Shown here piece after piece: positions 8,981 to 18,165 of a DNA stretch of 64,000 nucleotides. Position 1 is the first letter of the stretch. Each line of letters starts with the position of its first letter. A model generated the notes under the pieces. It saw nothing but the letters and a program-made list of their open reading frames with translations. It did no database searches and was not told the origin of the DNA. Origin of the DNA: Thiosocius sp963808165 (GTDB lineage Bacteria > Pseudomonadota > Gammaproteobacteria > Chromatiales > Chromatiaceae); contig CAWEET010000011.1 of the NCBI GenBank assembly GCA_963808165.1, positions 333,561 through 397,560 on the forward strand, in the 5' to 3' direction. Both the position numbers and the translations under genes were made by a program.

Positions 8981-9160
8981 AGCTCTTCCTCACTCTTATC
9001 CCAAAAGGGGTATCTCGAAATGAGTATAGCGGGGAAATATCGGAGTAAAACCCTAAGTCATTGACAGGCTATTCATTGATTTATCCAGCCATTGCGTGGC
9101 GGGCGCCGCAACAACCGCGTTGGCTCTGGCGGGGCCAGCCCTGCCGGGTGGCTTCCCCGG

Positions 9161-10279
9161 TCAGCGCTCGTTGCCGCGCAAGGTCGCCAGTTCGCCCAAC
9201 AGCGGCGTCAGCACCGGCTGCAGTTTGCGGCGCATCAGGCTGCCGATCGCGGTACTGTCGCGAAACACCGGGCGGACCACGCCGTAGCTCAGGCCCGACA
9301 GCACGCGCAGCACCGTCAGATGCGCCGCGCCGACACCATTCAGCTCAGACAGCGCACGCGCGGCGATCGAGGTCCCCAACCAGATCGCGGCCTCGGCCTG
9401 CAAATCCTCGAGCGCCGCATCGACAGCCCCGCCCGGTCGCGCGGCGGAGAAATAGTCTGCGACGAAATCCAATGCCAGATTGACCACTTCCTGATTCGAT
9501 GGCTTCTCGAACACCTTGAAGACCGTCTCGATAAAGGCCTGGCCGGCCGGCGAGAGCACGCGTTGCAGCAGACCGGCCAGCGCATTCCCTGCGGCCTCCA
9601 GCGATGCCAAATCCTCTGCCAGACCGGCGTGCAGCGGATGCGCAGCAGCCGCCAGCGGCAGGTCGTTCGGCCGGGCGCCCAGAAACCCAACATAATAGGC
9701 GGGTTTGCGCTGTGCCTTGCGCCACAGCCCCTCGACCTCGTGCGACGCCAGCAGCCCCCGCTGCAGGACCAGGCGAACCGTCTGGATCTGTTGCTCGGGC
9801 TCGCTCTCGAATGGCAGGTGCTCGACCAGGTAGGCGGCCAGAACCGGGCCCATGCGACCCTCGACCACGACCTCCTTGCCCAGCATGTGGCGCGCATTGC
9901 TTGCATCTTCCATTGCCCACCAGGCGCGCCGGGCCAACTCGTCTGTCAGGCCCTGGGCGCAGACCGTGGCGACGACCGCCTCCGGCTCACCGAGTAACAG
10001 CAGCTGTTCGAGGCTTTCGTCGCGCATCTGGCCCATGCGGGTCCAGCGCTGCAGATAGACCGGGTAGCCCCCGGGCGAGCCCAGCACCTGCCCGGACAGC
10101 AACTCCCTGACACGCCGCAGATACCGGTCGTCGCGCCCGGTCGGGTTCAGCTCGATCCGTGCCTCACCGTTGGCCGACAGGCCGAACACGGTCATGGTCG
10201 ATTCATTGATACGAATCGCCTGCGGCCGGTTGGCCAGCAGGACATTGAGTCGCAGGGCGTCCTGTGGGGAGAGTTCCAT
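9161..10279 (-). CDS. dsrS: DsrS, accessory protein of the dsr operon
   Basis: A 372-residue soluble, leucine/alanine-rich protein at the end of the dsr operon. I identify it mainly by position (last gene, directly after dsrR) and by size matching A. vinosum DsrS; there is no signal peptide, membrane helix or metal motif. DsrS is known as a cytoplasmic protein conserved in sulfur oxidisers, without a settled biochemical role. It starts 39 bases after dsrR. About 180 bases without a gene follow before the HTH gene and no strong terminator is visible there. Confidence 0.85.
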   Translation of the reverse strand: MELSPQDALRLNVLLANRPQAIRINESTMTVFGLSANGEARIELNPTGRDDRYLRRVRELLSGQVLGSPGGYPVYLQRWTRMGQMRDESLEQLLLLGEPEAVVATVCAQGLTDELARRAWWAMEDASNARHMLGKEVVVEGRMGPVLAAYLVEHLPFESEPEQQIQTVRLVLQRGLLASHEVEGLWRKAQRKPAYYVGFLGARPNDLPLAAAAHPLHAGLAEDLASLEAAGNALAGLLQRVLSPAGQAFIETVFKVFEKPSNQEVVNLALDFVADYFSAARPGGAVDAALEDLQAEAAIWLGTSIAARALSELNGVGAAHLTVLRVLSGLSYGVVRPVFRDSTAIGSLMRRKLQPVLTPLLGELATLRGNER

Positions 10280-10318
10280 AGTGATCCAAGGCCAGACCAG
10301 GGCCCGGTCAGACGAGGC

Positions 10319-10636
10319 TCAATTCTTGGCGGCGGGCGGGACGAACGTCGGATCCTGCGGGTTGAGGAAAATGAACTGCGACTCACCGGGCTCCAGTTCG
10401 ACGAAATCGAGCGTCGCGCTATCGAACAGGGGCACGTACTCGGGGGCCATCACGATCTGGACGCCCTCCAAATTGAACCGGATATCGTCTTCGGTGCCCT
10501 CATCGAAACCCATGCGGTAGTCGATACTGCCATCCGGGCGCTGCTGGGCCGCCAGGCGCAGTGCCATCCCGCCAGTCCCTCCCTGCTCGGCCGCGACCTT
10601 GACCTGCTGCGCCGCCTGTGGCGTGACCTTGAACAT
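10319..10636 (-). CDS. dsrR: DsrR, A-type scaffold-like protein lacking cysteines
   Basis: A 105-residue protein with the IscA/HesB fold pattern (MFKVTPQAAQQVKVAA..., then the GFDEGTEDD strand and VAPEY-like region) but with no cysteine at all, so it cannot bind an Fe-S cluster as IscA does. This is the known state of DsrR, which in A. vinosum is needed for normal dsr expression after transcription. It sits 39 bases after dsrN and 39 before dsrS. Confidence 0.92.
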   Translation of the reverse strand: MFKVTPQAAQQVKVAAEQGGTGGMALRLAAQQRPDGSIDYRMGFDEGTEDDIRFNLEGVQIVMAPEYVPLFDSATLDFVELEPGESQFIFLNPQDPTFVPPAAKN

Positions 10637-10675
10637 ATCTCAACCCTCTCCTGTGTCACGCCCTTGCCCGCGAAC

Positions 10676-12061
10676 TCAAGCCCCGCGGCCGCGGCAACGG
10701 CGTACGAAATCAACGAAGCGCTCTGCCCATGGATGCGACCGGGTGTCCCGCAAATGCGCATAGCTCGCCAGCAGATTCCGGTAGACGATGCCATCGTGCA
10801 CGCCGTCAAGCCCTTGACCGCGTTCGACCCGGTAAGCGAAATCGAGGCCTTCCGGCACCTGCCGTAGCGCCGAGTAGTGAAACTCATGCGCCGAGATCGC
10901 CTCGCTGCCGTCGCCCGAAAGGGGCCAGGGGTGCGCCGCCGTCTCACGCAGCCGCACGTACCCACGCCCCTGCGGTTTCGGGTGCATCACCACCCCCGCC
11001 GGAATCACCCCAGCCATTTTACGCGTCTTTCCCTCCCAGGTCAGGCTGTCAGCCAGGTACATCAACCCCCCGCATTCTGCGTATACGGCCCCGCCGCGTT
11101 CAATGAATGCGGCAACCGCCGCGCGCATGCTCGAATTCTGCTCCAGCCCGTCCATGTGGGTTTCAGGGAAGCCGCCACCCAGGAACAAACCGTCGCAGGC
11201 GGGCAGATCGCGGTCGCGCAGCGGACTGAACGGCACGAGTTCGGCAGCAGCGGCCTGCAGGGCCTCCAGATCCCCCGCATAGTAGAAGCCGAAGGCGGCA
11301 TCACTGGCATAAGCGATCCGCACCCTGTCCGTCACCGGGTGGTCGGCGGGCACAGCTGAAACGACGGGTGGCGGGGCCGTGGCGCTCGCCGCGAGGGTCC
11401 GCAGCTCGGCTAGATCCACCGCATCCCGGATCAAGCGGGCCATGCGATCGATATGTGTCTGACTGCCGCCGAGTTCGTTGCTGGGCACCAGACCGAGGTG
11501 GCGTTCGCTGATGACGAGTTCATCGCTGCGCTGAACGGCGCCCACGACACGCGCATCGGTGTAGTGCTCGATCACCGCTCGCAGCTTGGCTTCGTGCCGA
11601 CTGCCGCCCACCTTGTTGAGAATCACGCCGACAATCCGGATGCTGGGATCGAATGCCTGATAACCCAGGATCAACGGCGCTACCCCACGCGTCATGCCCT
11701 GGCTGTCGAGCACCAGTATGATCGGAGAACCGAGCTGCGCGGCGAGCGCGGCATTGCTATTGCTGCCATCCAGTGCCAGACCGTCGTAAAGCCCCTTGTT
11801 GCCCTCGATCAGCCCGATGTCCGCACCCTGCATCTTGTCGGCGAAAAGACCGCTGATCTCAGCGCGCTGCATGGTGTAGAAATCGAGATTGTGGCAGGCG
11901 CGTCCGGCGGCCTTTCCAAGCCACAGAGGATCGATGTAGTCAGGGCCTTTCTTGAAAGGCTGCACCCGATCACCGGCCGCCCTCAGGGCCGCGCAGAGGC
12001 CGATCGAGAGCGTGGTCTTGCCCGAGGACTTGTGCGCAGCCGAGATGTAGAGATGTGCCAT
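10676..12061 (-). CDS. dsrN: DsrN, siroheme amidase (CbiA/CobB family)
   Basis: A 461-residue homologue of cobyrinate a,c-diamide synthase. The N-terminal half holds an ATP-binding P-loop (AHKSSGKTT, residues 9-17) and a DTBS/CobQ-like domain; the C-terminal half is a class-I glutamine amidotransferase domain with its nucleophile in AECGGLMYL (about residue 337) and a histidine in SAHEFHYS and SYAHLR. DsrN amidates siroheme to siroamide for DsrAB. It follows dsrP by 72 bases that contain a strong hairpin, and it precedes dsrR. Confidence 0.95.
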   Translation of the reverse strand: MAHLYISAAHKSSGKTTLSIGLCAALRAAGDRVQPFKKGPDYIDPLWLGKAAGRACHNLDFYTMQRAEISGLFADKMQGADIGLIEGNKGLYDGLALDGSNSNAALAAQLGSPIILVLDSQGMTRGVAPLILGYQAFDPSIRIVGVILNKVGGSRHEAKLRAVIEHYTDARVVGAVQRSDELVISERHLGLVPSNELGGSQTHIDRMARLIRDAVDLAELRTLAASATAPPPVVSAVPADHPVTDRVRIAYASDAAFGFYYAGDLEALQAAAAELVPFSPLRDRDLPACDGLFLGGGFPETHMDGLEQNSSMRAAVAAFIERGGAVYAECGGLMYLADSLTWEGKTRKMAGVIPAGVVMHPKPQGRGYVRLRETAAHPWPLSGDGSEAISAHEFHYSALRQVPEGLDFAYRVERGQGLDGVHDGIVYRNLLASYAHLRDTRSHPWAERFVDFVRRCRGRGA

Positions 12062-12080
12062 TGCCCGTCCCCAAACGCAA

Positions 12081-12107
12081 ACGGGGCGACCCCTAGAGTC
12101 GCCCCGT
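12081..12107 (-). promoter_or_regulatory. Strong hairpin between dsrP and dsrN
   Basis: ACGGGGCGAC at 12081-12090 pairs perfectly with GTCGCCCCGT at 12098-12107 around a 7-base loop. There is no U-run directly after it on the minus strand, so it is more likely an mRNA-stabilising or attenuating structure inside the operon than a full terminator. Confidence 0.6.
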
Positions 12108-12133
12108 GGTTGATCCGCGCTAAACGGCCGGGA

Positions 12134-13354
12134 TCACTTGGCGTGATGCGGATCGGCGACTTCGTCCGCCAGCGAGGCCGGCAGGAACTGCAGTAGACGC
12201 ACGCCGATGAAAGTGACCAGCAGCGCCAGCGCGAAACCACCAAGGCCAAGCAGGAACTCTGGCAGCGACGGCGAGTAGTGCCGCGCCAAGCCGTTCACGC
12301 CGTCGTAGTAGCCCGACTCGATGATCGTGTGATCCGGGAACATGTTCAGCGGGAAGGCCTGCCCCCCGATCACGATTACGTAGATCGCCGACAGCCCGCC
12401 GAACACGACCAGCAACGCGGCAATCATGATCGCACCGCGTTGCATACCGAGCGCCGGGTGAAACAATATGCCCATCGGCACCAGCATGCCGAGCAGCACC
12501 CAGCCGATCCAGAAGGTCCAGGTGTACACACCGCCGTCACGCAGGATGAAGGCCTCGAAGGCGTGGTTCTCGGTACCGTAGAGGTTGGTCAAATGGTAGA
12601 CCAGCGTGAAATAGAAAATGGCCGCGACGAACACGCCGAGCAGGTTCTTCAGCCGACGCAGCACCAGGTCGCCCAGCGGGCGGTCGTCGCTGTTGAACGT
12701 GAACATCAGAACCAGCAGGTAAAGCGCCAGTCCGTAGGCGAACGACATGATAATGAACATCGGCGCCATGATGGCCGCATCATAGCCCTGGCGGGCAACC
12801 AGGAAACCGAAGATGGAGCCGGTACCAGTGGTCAGGGCGAGGCGCCAGACGAAGGCGAACACACCGACACCGTGGCTGTAGTCATTGGCCTTGCGCTCCA
12901 TCATCGTGAACAGATACACGACGACGATGGCTAAGAAGCCGACGTACAGATAGATGTTCCAGGCGAAGATCGATTTGAAGTTGTAGGTCGTCATCGCCAC
13001 GATCAGACGACTCGGCTGGCCGAGATCCAGCACCAGCACGATCAGACCACCGACCAGCAGCGTGATCGCCATCAGCGCCGACAGGCGCGCCAGCGGTTTG
13101 TACATCTTGTGCCCGAACACCGAACCTATGGACGCCACGTTCAGCGCCCCGGAGGCGGCAACGATCAGGAAGATAGCAAACACATGCGGAGTGCCCCAGA
13201 CGACCTGGTTGGTCATCCCGGTAACCCAGTGCCCCTCGTGCTCCATGTACAGGGTGGCAAAACCGCCGACAGCGACGATCGCCGCCAATACCGCGAGCAG
13301 CCCCCAATAGCGCGGACTCTCGATGCCCCATTCGCGGTAGTGAATCTTTTTCAT
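12134..13354 (-). CDS. dsrP: DsrP, NrfD-family quinone-interacting membrane protein
   Basis: A 406-residue integral membrane protein with about ten hydrophobic helices, of the NrfD/PsrC type. As part of the DsrMKJOP complex it passes electrons between the periplasmic DsrJ/DsrO subunits and the quinone pool. It follows dsrO by 25 bases. The C-terminal cytoplasmic tail is short and histidine-containing (ADPHHAK). No frame damage is seen. Confidence 0.95.
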   Translation of the reverse strand: MKKIHYREWGIESPRYWGLLAVLAAIVAVGGFATLYMEHEGHWVTGMTNQVVWGTPHVFAIFLIVAASGALNVASIGSVFGHKMYKPLARLSALMAITLLVGGLIVLVLDLGQPSRLIVAMTTYNFKSIFAWNIYLYVGFLAIVVVYLFTMMERKANDYSHGVGVFAFVWRLALTTGTGSIFGFLVARQGYDAAIMAPMFIIMSFAYGLALYLLVLMFTFNSDDRPLGDLVLRRLKNLLGVFVAAIFYFTLVYHLTNLYGTENHAFEAFILRDGGVYTWTFWIGWVLLGMLVPMGILFHPALGMQRGAIMIAALLVVFGGLSAIYVIVIGGQAFPLNMFPDHTIIESGYYDGVNGLARHYSPSLPEFLLGLGGFALALLVTFIGVRLLQFLPASLADEVADPHHAK

Positions 13355-13379
13355 TGCCGAACAATTCTCCGGAAAACGA

Positions 13380-14150
13380 TCAGACGTCGGTGTAACGGAC
13401 GCCGGTATTCAGCTTCAGATCGCCGCGGATCTGTACCGTCGGATACCTGGCCATCGCCTGTGACACAGCACTGTTTGGATCTTTCAGATCGCCGAATACG
13501 ATCGCACCCTGCTGGCAGGCATCCTGGCAGGCCGTCGTCGTCCCGCCATTGTCGCGGCGATGAACGCAAAGGTTGCAACTCTCGACGCAGCCCTTGCCGC
13601 GCGGTGCCGCGGTGATCTTGAACTTGACGTTCTCGTGAATGAAAGAACGCGCGTTGTAGGGACAGGCCATCATGCAGTAACGGCAGCCAATGCAGGTATG
13701 GCGATCCACCATGACGATGCCATCGGCCCTGCGGAAGGATGCGCCGGTCGGACAAACGTCGACACAGGGCGGGTGCTCGCAGTGCTGACACATCATCGGC
13801 AGGGTCGTAACCCGGCCGGTGAGGTTGTTGCGCAGCTTTACCTCGCGGATCCAGCGCGGGCGCTGCATATCCCAGAGTTCGTCGCTGGCCCCTTCCGGCT
13901 TGAGCAACTGATCGAGGCCGTTCTCTTTTTCGCAGGCCGTCACGCAGTCACTGCAGCCGTCTGCGCACTTGGCGGTATCGATCAGCATGCCGTAGCGTAC
14001 ATCGTCGGTCACGGCTGTATCGCGCGGTGCGGCTCTCGCCACGGAATTCAGGAAAACCCCCGGTGCCACGACGGTGGCCGCTGCGGCACCGGCCCCGGCC
14101 AGAAAATCTCGGCGCCGCTGGTCGGTCGGCTGGTCGGTCGGCTGACTCAT
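13380..14150 (-). CDS. dsrO: DsrO, periplasmic [4Fe-4S] ferredoxin-like subunit
   Basis: A 256-residue protein. The start at 14150 gives a twin-arginine signal (RRRDFLAGAG) followed by AAAATVVAP and an A-R-A-A cleavage region, so it is exported folded. Four cysteine clusters follow in order: CADGCSDCVTAC, CQHCEHPPCVDVC, CIGCRYCMMAC and CNLCVHR...CQDAC, enough for four [4Fe-4S] clusters. It begins 2 bases after the dsrJ stop. A longer open frame extends upstream to 14540, but that part is the shadow of dsrJ's signal peptide and body. Confidence 0.95.
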   Translation of the reverse strand: MSQPTDQPTDQRRRDFLAGAGAAAATVVAPGVFLNSVARAAPRDTAVTDDVRYGMLIDTAKCADGCSDCVTACEKENGLDQLLKPEGASDELWDMQRPRWIREVKLRNNLTGRVTTLPMMCQHCEHPPCVDVCPTGASFRRADGIVMVDRHTCIGCRYCMMACPYNARSFIHENVKFKITAAPRGKGCVESCNLCVHRRDNGGTTTACQDACQQGAIVFGDLKDPNSAVSQAMARYPTVQIRGDLKLNTGVRYTDV

Positions 14151-14152
14151 GC

Positions 14153-14534
14153 TCAATTCCCCGTGGGCTTGGTGGCGTGACAGGTAAAGCAGTCCAGCGT
14201 GGCCCCGGTGTACTGGTGACAACCGGCACAAAACTCGCCGGGAGAATTCACCGGCACATGGTTGCCCTGGGCGTCCTTGCGAACATGACAATCCACACAG
14301 CCGGCCAGGCTGTTGTCCGTATCGCGGATACCCTGGTGGACGGTGATATCGCGCTGATGCTTGATCAGCTCGAAATGATTGCGCCGCATGAACGCCGTGG
14401 GCGCCACACAGGCGTCCAGCCCATCGGCCCTCGCCGTACCCTCTATTCCCTCGCCGGCCTGCGCCGTGCCCAGGACCCGCGAAGAGGCCAAGGCACAACG
14501 CCAACAGCAGGCTGAAGCCAAAGTTACCTTTCAT
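14153..14534 (-). CDS. dsrJ: DsrJ, triheme cytochrome c, with an apparent frameshift after the signal peptide
   Basis: The mature part has three heme motifs, CVDCH, CAGCH and CFTCH, and an N-terminal cysteine (DACVAP) corresponding to the unusual heme ligand of A. vinosum DsrJ. The signal peptide is in another frame: from ATG 14534 it reads MKGNFGFSLLLALCLGLFAG, while the heme domain is open only in the +1 frame. Removing one G from the GGG of CCTGGGCAC near 14470 joins the two as ...AGPGTAQA-GEG, a good signal-peptidase site. Either dsrJ is broken here or the base is a sequencing or assembly error. A TTG start at 14521 in the heme frame would give a product with no export signal, so it is not credible. 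Confidence 0.88.
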
Positions 14535-14570
14535 TGCCACAACGGCCCCTGCTACTTGCTCGCGACTGTA

Positions 14571-16532
14571 TTACTCACCCATGCCCATCTTGATGTAGCC
14601 GGTCGGGCAGACATCAGCGCAGATGTGGCAACCGATGCAACGATCGTAGTCGGTAGCAACGTAACGCCCGGTGGTCGCTTCGGTCTTTTTCACTCGATAT
14701 ACGGCGTCCTGCGGACAGAAGATCACGCAGTTGTCGCACTCGAAGCACATGCCGCAGCTCATGCAGCGCTTGGCCTCTTCCTGTGCCTGCGCCTCATCGA
14801 GACCGATCAGGCGCTCGTGGAAGTGCCCCAGGACATCGTCCGCGGTCGGGACTTCTTCGTTGCGCTTGACACGCGGCGTGTAGGCGAAGTGGGCGAGGAA
14901 CAGCTCATCGTGCGGAATGACCTCGGCGAACGAGCGGTCTTCATAGTTGTGCACGGCCCAGTCACCATCCGCGGTACCGCGCAGGTCGCCACGCTCGCTG
15001 ACGTCGAAATGCCCGGCGGCAAGACCCGCCTCCTGCAGCTTCTCGTCCAGATTGAAGTGGTGCACGTCGACCTTCGGGCGCTTTTTGTGCTGCTTATTTT
15101 GCAGATACTCATCGATCGAGTCGGAGGCCACGGAGGCCTGACCGATGGCGGTGGTCAGCAGGTGCGGACGGATGATGTCGCCGGCCGCGAAGTGCTTTTC
15201 ACGATCCGGCACCTGGTAGAAGGCGTCGGCGTTGATCAGGCCGCGGCCGTTGTCTAGGACCTCCAGGCCGGTCAGATCACCGCCCTGTCCGATCGCCGAG
15301 ACAATCAGGTCGGCTTCGATGGTCTGCTCGGTACCCTCGACCGGGGTCGGGCGACCATTGTCGAGGGTGCATTTGGCGATGATCAACCCGGTTGCCCGAC
15401 CATCTGCATCCTTCTCGATACCGACAGGCATGACCTCGTCGAGGATGGTGACACCCTCGTGCAGTGCATCGTGCACCTCGTGCTCGGCAGCGGTCATGTT
15501 GCTCTTCGGAAAGAGCGAGGTCAGCGTGACCTCAGAGCCCTGGCTCGCGGCGGTCACAGCCGCGTCATGCGCGACGAACCCGTCGTTTACGACCAACTCA
15601 GGCCGGTCGGTCGGGTTGGTCTGCTCGATATGGCCCAGCCGGCGGGCGACGGAAACGACGTCGATCGAGGTATCACCGCCACCGACACACACGACCTTTT
15701 TCGCCGTGACCCTCATGCGGCCCTCGTTGAAGGCCTTGAGGAAGGCGACGCCGGAGACACAGTTTGGTGTGCCTTCCCACTCATCCAGGAACAGACCGCG
15801 GCCGCTCCAGCAGCCTACCGCCCAGAGGATCGCATCGAAGTCCTTTTCGAGCTGCTCAATCGTGATGTCCCGACCGACGCGCACGCCGGTACGTACTTCA
15901 ACGCCGCCCATGTCAACGATGCGCTGGATCTCGCCGGCCAGCTTGTCGCGTGGGATGCGATAGTTCGGGATGCCGTAACGCATCATGCCACCCAGCTCGG
16001 GCTGCGATTCGAAGACCGTGACGCCATGGCCCTTGCGACGCAGCTGGAAGGCACCCGCCATCCCGGCCGGCCCACCGCCGATGACAGCCACCTTTCTGCC
16101 CGTGTCAGGGCCCGCTTCGAACTTATAGCCGTTGGTCAGCGCCGTGTCGCCGATATACTGCTCGACCGAGTTGATGCCGACGAAGTCCTCGACCTCGTTG
16201 CGGTTACAGCCATCCTGGCAAGGCGCCGGACACACGCGCCCCATCATTGACGGGAAAGGGTTGGCATCGGTCGAACGGCGGAAGGCGTATTCCTGCCAGC
16301 TCATGTCGCCGGCGGGCTTCTCCTGTCCGCGGACGATCGCCAGCCAGCCACGGATGTCCTCACCCGACGGGCAGCTACCCTGGCACGGCGGGGTCTTGTG
16401 CACGTAGGTCGGGCATTTGTGCGAGGTGTCCTCGACGAAGATCTTGTCGGTAAAAGAATCCCACTTGTCCTCGCCGTCTTCGAAACGACGCCATGTGAGC
16501 TTGGTGTTCATCTCATCGCTAGGAGTTGCCAT
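14571..16532 (-). CDS. dsrL: DsrL, iron-sulfur flavoprotein NAD(P)H oxidoreductase
   Basis: A 653-residue cytoplasmic protein related to the small subunit of glutamate synthase. The N-terminal region has cysteines CPTYVHKTPPCQGSC and CPAPCQDGC for [4Fe-4S] clusters; an FAD-binding GGGPAGMAG follows at about residue 153 and an NAD(P)H-binding GGGDTSIDV at about 280. A C-terminal ferredoxin domain carries CMSCGMCFECDNC and CIGCHICADVC. DsrL works with DsrAB, moving sulfite-producing electrons to NAD+. AAGGAGAG precedes the ATG at 16532, and 76 bases separate it from dsrK. Confidence 0.95.
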   Translation of the reverse strand: MATPSDEMNTKLTWRRFEDGEDKWDSFTDKIFVEDTSHKCPTYVHKTPPCQGSCPSGEDIRGWLAIVRGQEKPAGDMSWQEYAFRRSTDANPFPSMMGRVCPAPCQDGCNRNEVEDFVGINSVEQYIGDTALTNGYKFEAGPDTGRKVAVIGGGPAGMAGAFQLRRKGHGVTVFESQPELGGMMRYGIPNYRIPRDKLAGEIQRIVDMGGVEVRTGVRVGRDITIEQLEKDFDAILWAVGCWSGRGLFLDEWEGTPNCVSGVAFLKAFNEGRMRVTAKKVVCVGGGDTSIDVVSVARRLGHIEQTNPTDRPELVVNDGFVAHDAAVTAASQGSEVTLTSLFPKSNMTAAEHEVHDALHEGVTILDEVMPVGIEKDADGRATGLIIAKCTLDNGRPTPVEGTEQTIEADLIVSAIGQGGDLTGLEVLDNGRGLINADAFYQVPDREKHFAAGDIIRPHLLTTAIGQASVASDSIDEYLQNKQHKKRPKVDVHHFNLDEKLQEAGLAAGHFDVSERGDLRGTADGDWAVHNYEDRSFAEVIPHDELFLAHFAYTPRVKRNEEVPTADDVLGHFHERLIGLDEAQAQEEAKRCMSCGMCFECDNCVIFCPQDAVYRVKKTEATTGRYVATDYDRCIGCHICADVCPTGYIKMGMGE

Positions 16533-16608
16533 CTAAAACTCTCCTTACCTTAATGCCCAGTTGATCCCGCAGGACCGGTTATATTTTGGTTCCGAAGACG
16601 CCCAGCAG

Positions 16609-18144
16609 TTACGCGGCGTCGTCTTCGGATGCATCTTCATCGTCCTCGCTGGTCTGCCCAGTCAGGATGATGGCGTTCGAAACCAGCTGGTGAACACTGA
16701 CAATCATGTCCATGTCCATCCCGTAGTACGGCAGCACCTTGGTGAACTGCGACTTACAGATTGCGCAGATTGCCGCCATGTTGGTGACACCGTGATCTTC
16801 GATCACGTTCTTCAGGGCCTCCATGCGCGGCTTGGCGCCCTTCACTCTCAATTCCATCAGATCGTCGGTCAACAGCCCGCCGCCACCGCCGCAGCAGAAG
16901 GTCTTCTCGTGGATGGTCTCCGGCGCCATGTCCACGAAGTTGTTGCATACCGCCTTGATCACGTTGCGCGGGATCTTGAACTGGCCACCCGGCTCGCTGC
17001 CCATGCGCGACGCGCGCGCCACATTGCAGGAGTCGTGGTAAGTCAGAACCATGTCGTCGTTCAATGACTTGTCGATGTTCAGCGTGCCGTTCTGGATTTC
17101 ACCCCAGGTGAACTCCAGGATGTGCTGAGGCACCGGATACTTCGGGTCGAGAAAGTCGAACGGCCCTGCCAGCGTGTTCAGGAAGCTGTAGGCGACGCGC
17201 CAGGCGTGCCCACACTCTCCGAAAATGATGCGCTTGACGCCCAGTTCGAGAGCCGCCTCGCGGATGCGTAGCGAAACCCGGCGCATGTTCTCGTAAGAAC
17301 CGATGAACATGCCGAAGTTCGCTGCCTCCGAGGCCTTGGAACTCAGGGTCCAGGACACGCCCGCTTCATGGAACACCTTGCCGTAGCCGATCAGACCGTC
17401 GACGTGCGGTTCGGCGAAGAAGTCGGCCGACGGGGTGACCAGCAGGATGTCGGCGCCCTTGACGTCGAGCGGGTACTTCACCGCGACGCCGGTTTCTTCC
17501 TCGACGTCCTCTTCCAGCCCTTCCAGGGTATCCGCCAGGGCGGCCTCCGGCAGGCCCAGATTGTTTCCGATCTTGTAGACCTTACCGATGATCTCGTTGC
17601 AGTACTTCTGGCCAACCCCGATGCGGTCCATGATCTCGCGAGCGGCCATGGATATCTCGGCGGTGTCGATGCCGTAGGGGCAGAACACCGAACAGCGGCG
17701 GCACTGCGAACACTGGTGGAAATAGCTGTACCAGTCGTCCAGAACCTCTTTGGTCAGGTCCTCTGCACCTACCAGTTTGGGGAAATACTTGCCGGCAAAG
17801 GTGAAGTGGCGACGGTAGACCTTGCGCAGCAGATCCTGGCGGCCGACCGGCATGTTCTTGGGATCGCCGGTACCGATATAGTAGTGACACTTGTCGGTGC
17901 AGGCACCACACTTCACGCAGGAATCGAGATAGACCTGCAGCGAACGGTACTTGCCCAGCAGGTCGCCCATCGCCTCGATGGCCTGGTCGTGCCAGTCGTC
18001 CGGCAGTTCACCCGGAAAGTTCAGCGCCTCCTGGAACTGCGGCTTGGCAATGTACGGCTTGCTGTGCGCCATCGTGCCGGACACGACCGCCGGGATTTCC
18101 GGATACTCTTTCAGCTCGGGAATCTGAAACTCTACTTTTGCCAT
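16609..18144 (-). CDS. dsrK: DsrK, HdrD-like iron-sulfur subunit
   Basis: A 511-residue membrane-associated protein. Two [4Fe-4S] ferredoxin motifs (CVKCGACTDKC about residue 76, and CSQCRRCSVFC about 145) are followed by a CCG-domain region with CCGGGGG near residue 420 and C-x2-C (CAICK), the type of site that in heterodisulfide reductases binds a special [4Fe-4S] cluster. DsrK is the subunit thought to react with the DsrC trisulfide or disulfide. It lies 21 bases after dsrM. The acidic C-terminal tail (SEDDEDASEDDAA) is longer and more acidic than I would expect. Confidence 0.95.
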   Translation of the reverse strand: MAKVEFQIPELKEYPEIPAVVSGTMAHSKPYIAKPQFQEALNFPGELPDDWHDQAIEAMGDLLGKYRSLQVYLDSCVKCGACTDKCHYYIGTGDPKNMPVGRQDLLRKVYRRHFTFAGKYFPKLVGAEDLTKEVLDDWYSYFHQCSQCRRCSVFCPYGIDTAEISMAAREIMDRIGVGQKYCNEIIGKVYKIGNNLGLPEAALADTLEGLEEDVEEETGVAVKYPLDVKGADILLVTPSADFFAEPHVDGLIGYGKVFHEAGVSWTLSSKASEAANFGMFIGSYENMRRVSLRIREAALELGVKRIIFGECGHAWRVAYSFLNTLAGPFDFLDPKYPVPQHILEFTWGEIQNGTLNIDKSLNDDMVLTYHDSCNVARASRMGSEPGGQFKIPRNVIKAVCNNFVDMAPETIHEKTFCCGGGGGLLTDDLMELRVKGAKPRMEALKNVIEDHGVTNMAAICAICKSQFTKVLPYYGMDMDMIVSVHQLVSNAIILTGQTSEDDEDASEDDAA

Positions 18145-18165
18145 GCTCGCTGACTCTCTTCCGTC

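Noticed and set aside
14153..14521. dsrJ starting at TTG 14521 in the heme-domain frame
   Set aside because: That start gives an N-terminus without any signal peptide, impossible for a periplasmic cytochrome c; the leader is in the other frame.
14153..14540. DsrO with a long N-terminal extension from 14540
   Set aside because: The extension covers the dsrJ leader and body in the wrong frame; the Tat signal starts at 14150.
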